A stretch of DNA of 64,000 nt from Neolentinus lepideus HHB14362 ss-1 (Eukaryota; Basidiomycota; Agaricomycetes; Gloeophyllales; Gloeophyllaceae): positions 26,440 to 90,439 of the forward strand of contig KV425624.1 in NCBI GenBank assembly GCA_001632425.1. The letters run 5' to 3'. Each line of letters starts with the position of its first letter. Positions within the stretch are counted from its first letter, which is position 1. Positions 48,669 through 58,835 of the stretch are shown here, in pieces. A program made the position numbers and the translations under genes. A model generated the notes under the pieces. The model saw only the letters and a program-made list of their open reading frames with translations. It had not been told where the DNA came from and searched no databases.

Positions 48669-49189
48669 TGAGAGGTGTTAACTGTAATGGTATGCGGTTT
48701 CAACTTTCAATTCAGACGTGCAACAGGTGAAGCTAAAAATCACTGTCTCGATTATCAGTCGAGCCAGGACTGGACTGATCCCACCTGATTGTTGAACAAC
48801 GAACACGTCGTGTCGCGTGTGCGGTATGCACCTCACGACAATGAAGGCATGGTGAGGTGCTAACCGTAATGGTACATTGTTTTGACTTTCAATTCAGACG
48901 TGGAACAGGTGAAGTGAAAATCACAGTCTCGATTATCGGCCGAGCCAGGACTAGGCTGATCCCGCCCAATTGTTGCATGACAGACGCGTCGTGTTGCGTG
49001 TGCGGTACGTGTCTCGCATTGTTTGTTGATTTTCCCTGTTTACTGATTGCGTCATGTTCTGCGGATTTTGATTAGCATATAAATCTAATGACATTTGCCA
49101 GCCCTCCTCTGTTCCCTTGACACATATCCGACGATTCAAGCCTCTCCGTGCTGCATCCAGTCAAACGTGTATTACGATCCAGATATCAA
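48669..49189. promoter_or_regulatory. Bidirectional promoter region of Plavaka C with 182-bp tandem duplication
   Basis: 521 bp between divergent start codons. Two tandem copies with a period of 182 bp begin GAGGTGTTAACTGTAATGG at 48672 and GAGGTGCTAACCGTAATGG at 48854. They share TTTCAATTCAGACGTG, TCTCGATTATC, GAGCCAGGACT and CGTGTGCGGTA. Differences between copies are mostly transitions. Confidence 0.75.
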
Positions 49190-51251
49190 ATGCCCAAAGC
49201 CATTCCTCTCAAGCAAGCTAGAGTCAAGCAGGTGTCGAGGCCTGGAACTACGAAGAAATTAGTTCCGAAAGGCAAGAAGCAACCCCTCCCTGAAGCCATT
49301 CAACCAGTCATTCGTTCGCAGCTGCCGGCATCATCCCGCGGTCGCCCTCGATATGCGACTGAACGCGAAGACTACAGAGGTATCTGCCAACATGCCCATT
49401 GCGTGACCATCCTAAAAATTTTTTTTCTTGTATATTAGTTGAAAAGGAGAACCTTGTCGAGATTCAGAACATCGAACGCCAGAAGAAGGAGCAACATGCA
49501 AAAGAACTCCAAGAGCAACAGCGTCAAAAGGCCCAGGAACTTGAGCAGCGTGAATTGGAAGGTTACCGTGCTCCAGAAGTCGACAGCGATGAAGATGTAC
49601 CAATGAATCCCATCGATGCCAATGCGGTATGTCTACGTAGTCTCCATACAACTCCTTCCTAATTATCTGCAGTTCATAAGCCAGGCCATCATGAGACCGC
49701 TCGTGAACAAGGCACTTGTGCCTTGTAATACCAACGTGCCCCGTATTCCATCTGTATTGCCAGGACAATCCCGTGAGATGACCCCCAGTGGCCCTCAAGC
49801 TCCCCACCAAGCTGGCGAAGGGCTAATGAATCACGGATGCACGGGCATGTACTTTTGCTCACTCGTATACATTGCCTAACTACCTACTGCAGGTTCTGAA
49901 GAAGGAGCTCACAGGGTCAGAACCCTGATGCGACACAACATTCGTAGTCAGTCCTGCAACATGTACGACGATCACTTTGCACCTGAGAGCAATATCCTTG
50001 GTGAGGGCGAACCCCAAGAAGACACCAGCGTGGCACAGTACAGCTATGAAGATGAGGAAGATGACGGGGACCGTCTGGATGATGAGGACTATGGGGATGA
50101 TGAGAACTGTTTGGATGGCGATGAGGAGGACAACGGTGCAGAGGGTGATGACAGGATTCAACGTGCGTCTGTTTCCTCTGGGGGTGGGTGCCGTCGTATT
50201 TGTCCAAAGGTCGACGACTATGATGTCCTCCTTAAAGACGTGATTCAAGAGGCTATTGGACACTTCCGATGCCAAGTTGTGACATCCCGTCCCTTCCCAT
50301 CTTCTACTCGTTCCGAAGCTAGGTTGCTGGCCCAGGGTTCATGGGCAGCCGCTTGCCAGATGTTCGAGACAGATATTACCTGGGATAGCAATATCGCAAA
50401 GCTGGTAAGCTAGTATCTTTTGATCTTATGTCATGCTTCGAATATTGTCCTTGCAGATCATGTCTCGTGCCTCGCACGTCCGGGGAGAACTTAAGACAAA
50501 GGCTCGTTCACTCGTCGAGAGTATGTACGGTTTCTCGAGCGGCAAGAGTCAAAAGATCATACAGCGTAATCGTAAGCGTGCTGAAGACCTCCTCAATGAT
50601 TATAACTATTTGTATCGGGTACGTTGTTATTCAGCGCTAATCGTACTTTACCGATCTCTCTCAGCGCCAAACACCCGAGGGTCGCAAAGGCTTCTGTCAA
50701 CACAAGATCACTCAGAAGATCGTCAATGCAATGTGGTTTCGTGACGCAGAGGATGAAGGTATCAAGTATGATAGGTACTTCCTTATGGCGTCGCACCGTA
50801 TGCTGGCTCTCATCTTTACTGTGGTGCGTGCTTTCATCATTGGCTGTATGCACTGTCTTACATTGAATGCAGATTGAGTGTTGCATCGAAGAATGGAGTA
50901 CGGGCATTAGACGCAAGATCAACTTCACCGCTCAAAAGTTCAAGCCAGCTTTCAAGCGCATCTTCGAGATGCTCATCGACTTCGAGAAACAGGGTGGCGG
51001 GGAGGTTCTGACAGCCGTTCGGACTTCTCTTCTTGAGAACGGAAGGTGAGTTCTTTCCCGGTATCTATTACTGCGACTGTGCCAACATGTTTGTATTCAG
51101 ATTCCATGCTGGCGCTACGACGGAGGCTGAAGATCAGCGAGATCCGATGTCTGCAGATGCGATTGCAGCTGCTATCCAGGACTTTAATGAGCATGGCGGG
51201 CTTTACGAGGGAAGCTCGAGCGAGGAAGAACCGGAGGATGCGGAGGAGTAG
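49190..51251 (+). CDS. DUF6532-like protein of Plavaka copy C
   Basis: Model: join(49190..49379, 49439..49626, 49673..49772, 49893..50404, 50457..50618, 50665..50823, 50873..51045, 51101..51251), 544 aa. The start MPKAIPLKQARVKQVSRPGT is basic. It is followed by a glutamine/glutamate-rich coiled coil (RQKKEQHAKELQEQQRQKAQ), then a long acidic stretch (YEDEEDDGDRLDDEDYGDDE). The conserved domain begins at DVLLKDVIQEAIGHFR and includes KSQKIIQRNRKRAEDLLNDY, then GFCQHKITQKIVNAMWF, YFLMASHRMLALIFTVIECC and IEEWSTGIRRKINFTAQKF, a DUF6532-type layout. The acidic C-terminus is EGSSSEEEPEDAEE. The third donor (49773) is the least certain boundary. It is divergently paired with the transposase; its function is unknown. 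Confidence 0.75.
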
Positions 51252-51901
51252 TTAAATCATACAGCCTACTTACATTGTATTCTATTTCAATATATTGCTT
51301 GATTTTTATGTTGTTCGGGTGGTTCTTACTAGTAGTAATGCGGTGACCGTATGTAGGGGCGGTGGGATCACTTGCCACACCTGACTATTGGTCTATAGTG
51401 CTGATATACAGCTACGGTGCTACTTGTCTACGGTGCTATCAATACTATGTCACACTTGATTGTGCTATCCGCCTACACGGCTACAAGGCTACTGGTGGCT
51501 ATATACCACTACATGGCTGGGCCGGGGTACTTGATAGCCCCGCATTGCAGTTGGTAGTCTGTGCGCCTCTATACGGCGGTCTACATAAATAGGGGGTAAC
51601 TATTAGGCTACTTGGGCAATTCTGGCAACATAACACTATAAAGTTATGTCTTTTTTTCCTGATGTACACAGCTAAGATGAGTGAATAACTACAAAACAGA
51701 TGTGTTTTCGACCTTTTTCGGAATAAATTCGGGCGAATTAGATCTAATGCGGCGGGAGGCCAGCGTCGAAAGTCACATTACATCTTATGTGATACTTCAT
51801 GTAATTAGATATAATAAGGTATGATTCACGTCGGATGTATCTAATTAGCAGGGGGGGTTTTTCCTGATGTCTGTTCGACCAAGGAAGACAACCTAACTAC
51901 C

Positions 51902-53439
51902 ATGGCTGCCATCCGCTCTGTTGGACCAAATCCCGATATAAAGCCCTACATTGGCTTACGCGGAAAGCCACTTGTGTATGCGATCACCTTCGCGTGCTCT
52001 CTCGGTTTCCTCTTGTTCGGCTACGTTAACGGCGTCTTCTCAGGTCTCACAACTGAACTATCGAATCCGAATGCAACGCTCCTAGGCTTCATCGTGGTTG
52101 TCTACGAGTTAGGTTGTCTCCTGGGCGCTCTCATTTGCGCCTGCTGGGCCGAACAATTCGGCAGAAAGACTGTTTGCTCTGCAGGTTCTTTTATACTGAT
52201 TCTTGGAACCATAATACAAGCAATTAGTTATGGCCGTGCCCAGATGATTGCCGGCAGGATAGTAACTGGCGTCGGTATGGGATTCATCACCAGTACGGTA
52301 CCGATATACCAGTCGGAAACCACTGTAGCAAGCTCTCGTGGCCGGATGATTGCAGTCCAATTATCAACCTTGATCGTCGGGATAGTTATCGCATACTGGA
52401 TTGACTATGGCATGTCACTAAAGTCGACATCTATCCAATAGCGCTTCCCGATCGCATTTCAGATAGTCTTTGCACTCGGCTTGATTGCCATGTGCAGCGT
52501 GCTGCCTGGTGGGCGGAGGCATATCAATCACTGTCAGTTAAAGAGATTTACTTGCCAATTATCCAGAATCACCACGGTGGCTAGCAGCGCATGGGTACAC
52601 AGAGGAAGCGCTGCAAGTCCTCAGCTCGTTGCGCAACCTACTGCCCAGCTCTCGCCTCGTTTTGTCCGAATTTTAAGACATCCAGGCTGCCATCGCGCTC
52701 GAGCAGGCGTCGACGGGGTCATGGAAGGATGTCTTCTCACATGGTGGCATAATGGGCTGGCAGCGCACGCTCATCGCCTGCACGGTCCAGTTGATCCAAC
52801 AGCTGACTGGTACGAGTATGATTGTGTACTTACTACGCGCCGTATCTCATTCAAAACTCAATCGGGCTGACGCGCCACGACTCCCTGCTCATCTCCGGCG
52901 GGATGCAGCTCTTTTTCCTGGTGATGTCGTTCCTGCCATGGATACTACTCGACAAGGTCGGCAGGAGACGGCTTTTCATATTCGGAGGATTAGGACTGGG
53001 TAGTTGCATGCTCGTCTCTGCGATTTTGATTAAGCTGGGTGGAAGAAACAACGGGGTTGGTGCAGTCGTGATGCTTTACTTGTTCCAAGGATTCTTCACC
53101 ATCGGGTGGATGTCAAATATGTGGTGCTATCCGAGCGAGTAGGTTTCCATCCTGTCTCATTTGACTTGGAAATTGTTACTGATATCTTGTAGGATCCTCC
53201 CTGTCCGCAACAGACAACGCGGCAGCGCCCTCTCAGTCGTCTTTCAATGGCTCACTACCTTCTTGGTCGTCGAAATCACGCCGCCGGCGATATCGAACAT
53301 CGGCTCGCGCGCGTACATCATCTTCGCGGTCTTCAACTTCGTGAACGTGGTCATTGCGTGGTATTGGTTCCCCGAGACGGCCGGGCGGACGCTGGAGAGC
53401 ATTGATTATCTGTTTGTTGGGTCTAGAAACGTTAGGTAG
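51902..53439 (+). pseudogene. MFS sugar transporter, broken
   Basis: The ATG at 51902 opens MAAIRSVGPNPDIKPYIGLR and runs through sugar-transporter landmarks: SLGFLLFGYVNGVFSG, WAEQFGRKTVCSAG and TSTVPIYQSETTVASSRGRM. At 52439-52441 a TAG stands in SIQ*RFPIAFQ, where the family has Trp. A second stop (SEF*DIQ, near 52675) and a frameshift near 52825, before YYAPYLIQNSIGLTRHDSLL, follow. Downstream the frame recovers as LDKVGRRRLFIFGGLG and, after an intron, as LPVRNRQRGSALSVVFQWLT and PETAGRTLESIDYLF. The whole 12-helix length is present, so the gene died by point lesions rather than deletion. The right end of Plavaka B lies 32 bp before the ATG, replacing its promoter. Confidence 0.85.
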
Positions 53440-53992
53440 GTGGTGTTGAAGTCGGTGAGTTGAGGGATAAGGGTGGCGACGTGGAAAGGCCGACTGAAGA
53501 TGAGGATCTGGGGAAATGCGCGAATAGCGAGGTTGTCGAGAAGGTCGTGGATGTTTGACTACCTGGGCGTCATCTTCATGACTTTCCCCTAGTCAGCCTT
53601 CCCCACTTCATGGATTGTGTCTTCCCAAAACATCTGACGGTCTGCTGAAGTGTGATCGATTGTGCTCCAGGCTTAGTGGGATTTACATTAAATTTCCTGT
53701 ATCATTCTCCTCGATCTGACGTTCCTGTGCAAGACGATAAATCCCTTCTCTGAAATACAAGATCCACCCAGGGGCTGTGATCGCTGTGTCGTCGGTAAGT
53801 ACTCGAGACCTGCTACAAATTGAGACCAGGTATAAATCTGCGTCTCTCGTTACGTGCCAGAGGATAGTGGCTTTGGTTGTCAGATATGTAGATATTAGCG
53901 AATATGCCTTGTAAGACTAGTCTATATCTGATAAAACAGAAAAACGTTGACGTATTTTTCGTCCAAGGACTTTATGTAAGAAATCCTGAATG
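53440..53992. other. Intergenic, no gene recognised
   Basis: 3' flank of the transporter pseudogene. No ORF with recognisable content. Confidence 0.5.
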
Positions 53993-54063
53993 TGCATTAA
54001 GCGAGAATCGAACTCGCGGCCAGTCGATGGCAACGACTGAGGTTACCACTACCCCATTAATGC
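53993..54063 (-). tRNA. tRNA-Gly (anticodon GCC)
   Basis: Read on the minus strand, the acceptor stem GCATTAA pairs with TTAATGC at the 3' end, followed by discriminator A. The D arm is GGGGTAGTGGTAACCTC. The anticodon stem AGTCG/CGACT closes a 7-nt loop TTGCCAT with anticodon GCC. The T arm is GCGAG-TTCGATT-CTCGC with a good internal B box. Total length is 71 nt with no intron. The acceptor stem is A/T-rich, but all stems pair. Confidence 0.93.
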
Positions 54064-54267
54064 TTCAGAATTTTTGTATCTGCATAAGTATAATGGTATC
54101 TTTTTATTATGTTGTATCGGCCATTACGTGCTTAATAGCGTGGGTTCCACTCATTCAAGATGTACCAGTTATTACCGCCTTATAGATCAAGTTCATAACA
54201 TTTGGTCACAGCCCTTTTCAATAACTAAGGTACACGAAACCCTGTACAGCCCCAAGTACACAACCAT

Positions 54268-56997
54268 TCAATCTAGATGAAGGGCGTCTATTTCTTCTAC
54301 GAAGTTGTCAGCGAAGGTCTCTAGCCACTGGTGGGTGTAGACGAGATTGTGTTCCACTACTTGTGGCAACAGCTTCTCGTGGTGCGAAATTATGTGGTAC
54401 GAGTCCTTGTCATGACCCCGAATGTTGATGCACCAACGCTTAGGCTCATCAGCGACATACCCACCCCAAATTGAGTCCCTTGACGGAGGCACGGCAGCTT
54501 GGTGAGAATATTGCGACATGCTGCTAGAGCCCTGGAATTGCGCGTCCGTGCCGAGGTCCATGAACATCACTACTTCATCTTTAGGCCTCTTTCCAGCTGC
54601 TCCACCAAGGAGCTCGAGGCAGCGTGCGCCCGGAGTTTCACCTGCACAGATAGCGTACCGAACTTCTTGTTATCCCAATTAGCATCGAGCTTGCCCGAGT
54701 ATGTGGGGATGATTAGATCGACGACATCTTGATTATGGTGACATTGGAGTGCACATCCTCGCTCCCAGGCAGTGCGCAGAACATCGGACTTCAGCATGGT
54801 GATAGTATTCTTTAGCTGGAAGAAATGTGTGAAATTGACCCATTTTTTACCAGCCACCTGAAGGAGATTTTGGTACGTGGAATTCCGGTTGTCACCGCGC
54901 AGCTCGACTAGAAGATTACGGAGAGTGATGGGAGGTACGCGGAGTGCACCTGCCGGAGTCCCTTCGATGAAAGATATCTTACCTGTATTGTCTTTCGTGG
55001 CCTGGTCGCGAGCCAATGTAAGGAGTAGCTGAGCAACCAGTCCGCCTTGAACCCCACGATCCATCGCAAGGCCGGTGAGAATCAGCTGGGTTGCAAGAGT
55101 GTTGACGGCAGCAGATATTGTTCCCGGAGACTTGTTCAGCCATGTCGCCGCTGCCAGCGAGAGCATAGGCTCAGATGGTGCACTGGTGACAACGAAGTGA
55201 CGACTGGCTACACCTAATAGAATCCTCATATGCGATCTGACTGACTCCACTGTGATGCGAGTCGCCGCTTCACCTTCGCCAAGCTCGAGGCAAATACGCT
55301 GTGCAAACGCAGCGAAGACGTGATTCACATTAGAAGGATTAAACTCGTGTGCGCTGATCAGTTTCCGTTTTGCGGCCGTCAGAACAGCATTCTCACTCAG
55401 AGTAGCCCAAAGCTGAAACATCTATTAAAACGGTGGAGACGATCACAACACAGGGTAGTGCTCACCGGCCTCCCATAACTTTTAGATCTGCTAATGTTGA
55501 GGGCTGCATTCGGTGTCGCAGAAGGTTCCCTTGGGGCCAACTGATTGAATGACATAAAAGGCCACGGTGGAAGAAGTCGGAACATGCCAGATGAAATCCT
55601 GCCAGAAGGAGCAAGAGGTCCCTTGGGTGGGACGAGACTAAACACCGAGGGGTTCGTATCAAGGAAAGTATACCACATCGTGAAGGACAGAGTCGGATAG
55701 TTGTGCGCAGCTGTTATAAGCCTCTGAACAGCGATAAGTGACATTTCCCGGCGAGGCTCTGAATCCGATACGGCAGGTCTTTTGCTATTCAGGAAGAGAC
55801 ATTCGTCAAAGCCAATGAGCACAGTATGACACGGCCGTTGTGTCACAATGTCGCTAAGGTACTGAACGGCAGGAGCGCATAGACATCCATAGACCTCCGA
55901 CAGCCACCTGTCCTGATGCGACCAAGCCTCCTCAGAATAGCGCACGGTACGAAAATTATCCTGGAGCAACTGACGAGCACGCACGATGACACTCTCGAAT
56001 GTTTGGTGTCTGCGAGTCGGTGTTGGGTGTTGGTAGTCGTAACTAGGACCGAGATCGAATTGATCCAGCCAGCTACTAATTGGGGTCCCGGGTGCCTTCT
56101 GAGAGACGTTGTCAGCCATGGTGTACATCAACGCACCCAAGAACACGGCTACAATGGCTTCAGCCTGGTAAACATGAGCACAACTATGTACGATAGGAAG
56201 AGATGTAGGTTCTCACCATGATCCCTTCCTCCTGCTTTTCATCAAGCAGAAAATCTTGAACCGGCTTATCTCTAGGGGGCCACCCTTCGGTAGGAGTGTC
56301 ACTGTTCCGGAAACACACGACAATGGCAGGAAACTTGCAAAGCCTATTAATTCATTGTCCAACAAGAAACTTTGTGCATATACCTTCGTTCCAACCTCCT
56401 TCATCAATCGTGACTTGCCAGTTCCGCTAGACTGGACGATCGCAATACTTCTACCATAATGTTCTTCTGGGCGGTACATTTTGTCATAGGCTTTGAGAGC
56501 TTCGACAAAGTTATCTACGGCATTGCCTTGAACTGGAGCAGAGAAAGCTTTCTGCAACTGAACAGCTTCGTTCTGGCTGAGATGGGTGATTCAGTCCTGA
56601 ATAACCAAGCCAAAAAACGAAAGCTTACAGTATAGCTATGTCCACAGGGCTAGGTGCTGACACTGACGCTGAGAGATTGTGAGACCTCATGCTTCTGGTA
56701 AGACATAATTCACGTACATCGGTCACAACAGTCCAGCAGAAACACGGCCAAGTCACCCTGTTGACGAAGCTCTTCAAGTCGGTCAAATTTGTGGAAGGGC
56801 AAAGGCACATATTCTCGTCCCTTCTCTGTCTCAACCACTGGCCGGTACAACACTTTCTTCAGCACCTCAGGAAGATAATCCGGAGAACGTGGTTGGATGA
56901 CATCGATATCCATGAGATCATTAAGGAAGCGGGACGGTGATTCCTCATCGTCTTCCTCATCGTCTTCCTCGTCGTCTGCCTTATTTTTTTTTTGCAA
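54268..56997 (-). pseudogene. P-loop ATPase-like gene of Agaricomycete type, apparently frameshifted
   Basis: Exons recognised on the minus strand: about 56997-56713 (acidic tract, then PSRFLNDLMDIDVIQPRSPD and FDRLEELRQQGDLAVFLLD); an exon ending at 56384 with the nucleotide-binding motif YGRSIAIVQSSGTGKSRLMK; 56333-56217 (FPAIVVCFRNSDTPTEGWPP); 56164-55466 (AEAIVAVFLGALMYTMADNV, HTVLIGFDECLFLN); and 55421 onward (FNPSNVNHVFAAFAQRICLE, AATWLNKSPGTISAAVNTLA). Near 54580 the frame ends (LKMK stop), while the adjacent frame continues as DEVVMFMDLGTDAQFQGSS to 54268, implying a frameshift. An A10 run at about 56986-56995 also breaks the link to an upstream ATG. Similar P-loop proteins with an SSGTGKSR motif are common, uncharacterised and sometimes crinkler-linked in Agaricomycetes. 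No function is assigned. Confidence 0.65.
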
Positions 56998-57762
56998 TGT
57001 TCCAAGCTCTGTGCAGAGATTGACTATAATTTCTTTCCCTCATGTTCTTGATATGCGTTTTCTTCAACCAATTGCGCACGTCCACATAGTCAGCTGTGAC
57101 AGAGTCAGCTGTGGTAGCAAGTGCTGTGGCCATCATATCGGGAATGATTCAGAGTCGGAAGCGTCAATATTATCCGTTCAGCGATGTCTAAGTCGGAGGG
57201 AACAGGTGGGGTACATAGAGGGTAAGTTCAGGTGGGTTTCCAAGCCTACTTCGGCTTCCGACTGCGTCTGTAGTCGCAAGCCTAAGTAGACTCGCTTTTG
57301 GCGTCACTCGGGTAGCGAAAGGTGGAAACAAGATGTGAATCCAGAAAGCGTCGGCGATGAAACGTCTCACGAGTCGAAGATTTGAAAAAGGCCGATTCCA
57401 GCATTATCGTCGATATTGCAATGATACCTAATGATACCCTCCTCACTTAAGTTAGATGCAGCGGCAACAACTAGTACTGAGATGGCACCTGGCCCTGGAC
57501 ACTTGCACTTCACTAATTCTAACGGGAAAACGGGTAACGTTGCGGATGTTACAAGACGTGACAATCCTAGAGGCGTGGAGGAGGGAATTGCCCGAGTCAT
57601 AAAGCATGGCATGGTCATATGATAGCATGGGCCAAGTGCGAGCGACAACAAATGCGTAGCAAAGACGAACTCATACGAGGAGTGTATCCTCAGGCAGTTT
57701 TTCATCCAGCAGGTGCAGAACGACCCCATCACCCCAAACCCACATCCCCATCTCCATCACAC
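56998..57762. other. Intergenic, possible 5' part of the P-loop gene
   Basis: Minus-strand reading shows an ATG at about 57042 leading into the A10 tract, then a stop; this may be the original first exon of the P-loop gene. The rest has no recognisable gene and carries the 3' flank of the eL14 gene. Confidence 0.4.
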
Positions 57763-58510
57763 TCACGCCGACTTCTTCACCGCCTTCCTAACCAAATCCC
57801 TCCGGCTCTTCTTGAGGAGCATGACATTGAACCGCTCAAAGTCACCGAGCTTCCGGCGACGCTCGACGGCGGCGCGCCTCTTCGCCCACGCGGAGTTGTT
57901 CCACTTGTCGATGGTCGCCTCCTGCTCGAGCTGCTTGCGGATGACACCCGTGCCGGCGCCGCGAGGGAGTTTGGTGAGGACGAGGGGTGTAAGGGTGAGG
58001 TGGCGGTAGGGGAAGGACTGGCGCGGGACGCCTGTTAGGGGGCCGTCGATGATGGCCTGCAAAGTAGATTGTGAGGACGGCGAATTTGTAGGAGTTTGGC
58101 GAACGTACCCGGTTGTGGTCGATGACCTCTGCGATCACGGCGATGGAACCAGCGTTGGGCCCGGAGTTGAGGAGGACAACTGCAAACAGAACAAACGCTA
58201 AATCTCGAATCACAATGCTATTGAGCACGCTACGCACCCCGGCCCACCTCAACGAAGCGCTTGAATACTGAAGGCTGGTCCTGCATTGGGACAAACCGTC
58301 AGTATCGAGTTTCCTCCACGCACGGTATCTCCTGCATTCCAGAGTCTCAATATTCCAATCATCCTCCCGCCGTCCGTCGGTTCATCCAACCGCGTGCTAA
58401 TCCATCCATCCATATCCAGCCGCATCCATACTTCCCAGCGGCTCCATCCATCCTATGGTTCACGTATCCTTCGCAGCATACTCAAAGAGACGTATAATAC
58501 TCACAGGCAT
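57763..58510 (-). CDS. RPL14: 60S ribosomal protein eL14
   Basis: Model: complement(join(57763..58056, 58109..58179, 58238..58280, 58505..58510)), 137 aa (yeast eL14 is 138). The first exon is just ATG CCT before a GTGAGT donor, a tiny-exon arrangement common in ribosomal protein genes. The protein reads FKRFVEVGRVVLLNSGPNAG, then VIDHNRAIIDGPLTGVPRQS, WNNSAWAKRRAAVERRRKLG and DFERFNVMLLKKSRRDLVRK. This matches the KOW-like N-terminal fold and basic C-terminus of eL14, a structural protein of the large cytosolic subunit. It is divergent from the TMEM242-like gene, with 325 bp between start codons. Confidence 0.95.
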
Positions 58511-58835
58511 GGTAAATCTTGAAAGTCTTGAGGTCTATGGCCGTCGTCGCCGTCGCCTTCGTCGATAACGTCAAAATCGTGTTTGCCCTAGTTTGGAAGG
58601 AGACCAATCAGGTGTCCCACGGTGTGGCGGCGGTACGTCCATCGTTTTGCCACCCGCCTCCCTCTGCAATCCTTCGAGCTCGTATGCTGGGAATTGCACA
58701 TCACGACTGTCTAACTGCTGCGTAATACTTGATGAATTGCGGGGACGACAGTGATATAGACCCTCCACTACTATTTTCTACCTAGTCTCCAAACCTTGTT
58801 CTGCGGTTTCTTATAACTATTAAAGACGTTCCATC

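Larger units (their letters stand above)
45295..51664. mobile_element. Plavaka-family DNA transposon, copy C (intact, nested in B)
   Basis: 6,370 bp, with left terminus CATCAGGGAAAA (45295) and right terminus TTTTTTTCCTGATG (ending at 51664), flanked by TA on each side. Terminal identity is limited to about 12 bp. Long subterminal zones (about 45310-45560 and 51360-51600) are packed with GGCTAC/GGTGCTAC words in both orientations, unlike the CTAATTA words of copies A and B, so C is a different subfamily. It carries a full-length transposase (minus) and a full-length DUF6532-like gene (plus) with no internal stops, which makes it the youngest and possibly autonomous copy. Confidence 0.92.
39033..51869. 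mobile_element. Plavaka-family DNA transposon, copy B (decayed, split by copy C)
   Basis: The left terminus CATCAGGAAAAACCC is at 39033, and the right terminus TTTTTCCTGATG ends at 51869. Both are flanked by TC. Copy C and its TA duplication interrupt it at 45295-51666, leaving about 6.47 kb of B. The segment 51667-51869 is the missing right end: its reverse complement is clearly similar to the left end of copy A (CATCAGGAAAAA, GAATCATACCT, GGTCGAAA-type words). B carries a transposase pseudogene (minus) and a decayed DUF6532 gene (plus), head-to-head as in A but in inverted orientation relative to A. Confidence 0.9.

Noticed and set aside
52481..53003. Independent ORFs of 83-129 codons inside the sugar transporter
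   Set aside because: They are frame-shifted pieces of the same broken transporter; the transporter motifs fall in alternating frames.
57367..57732. 121-codon minus ORF upstream of the P-loop gene
   Set aside because: Content does not resemble the P-loop family N-terminus and no splice links it; treated as intergenic.
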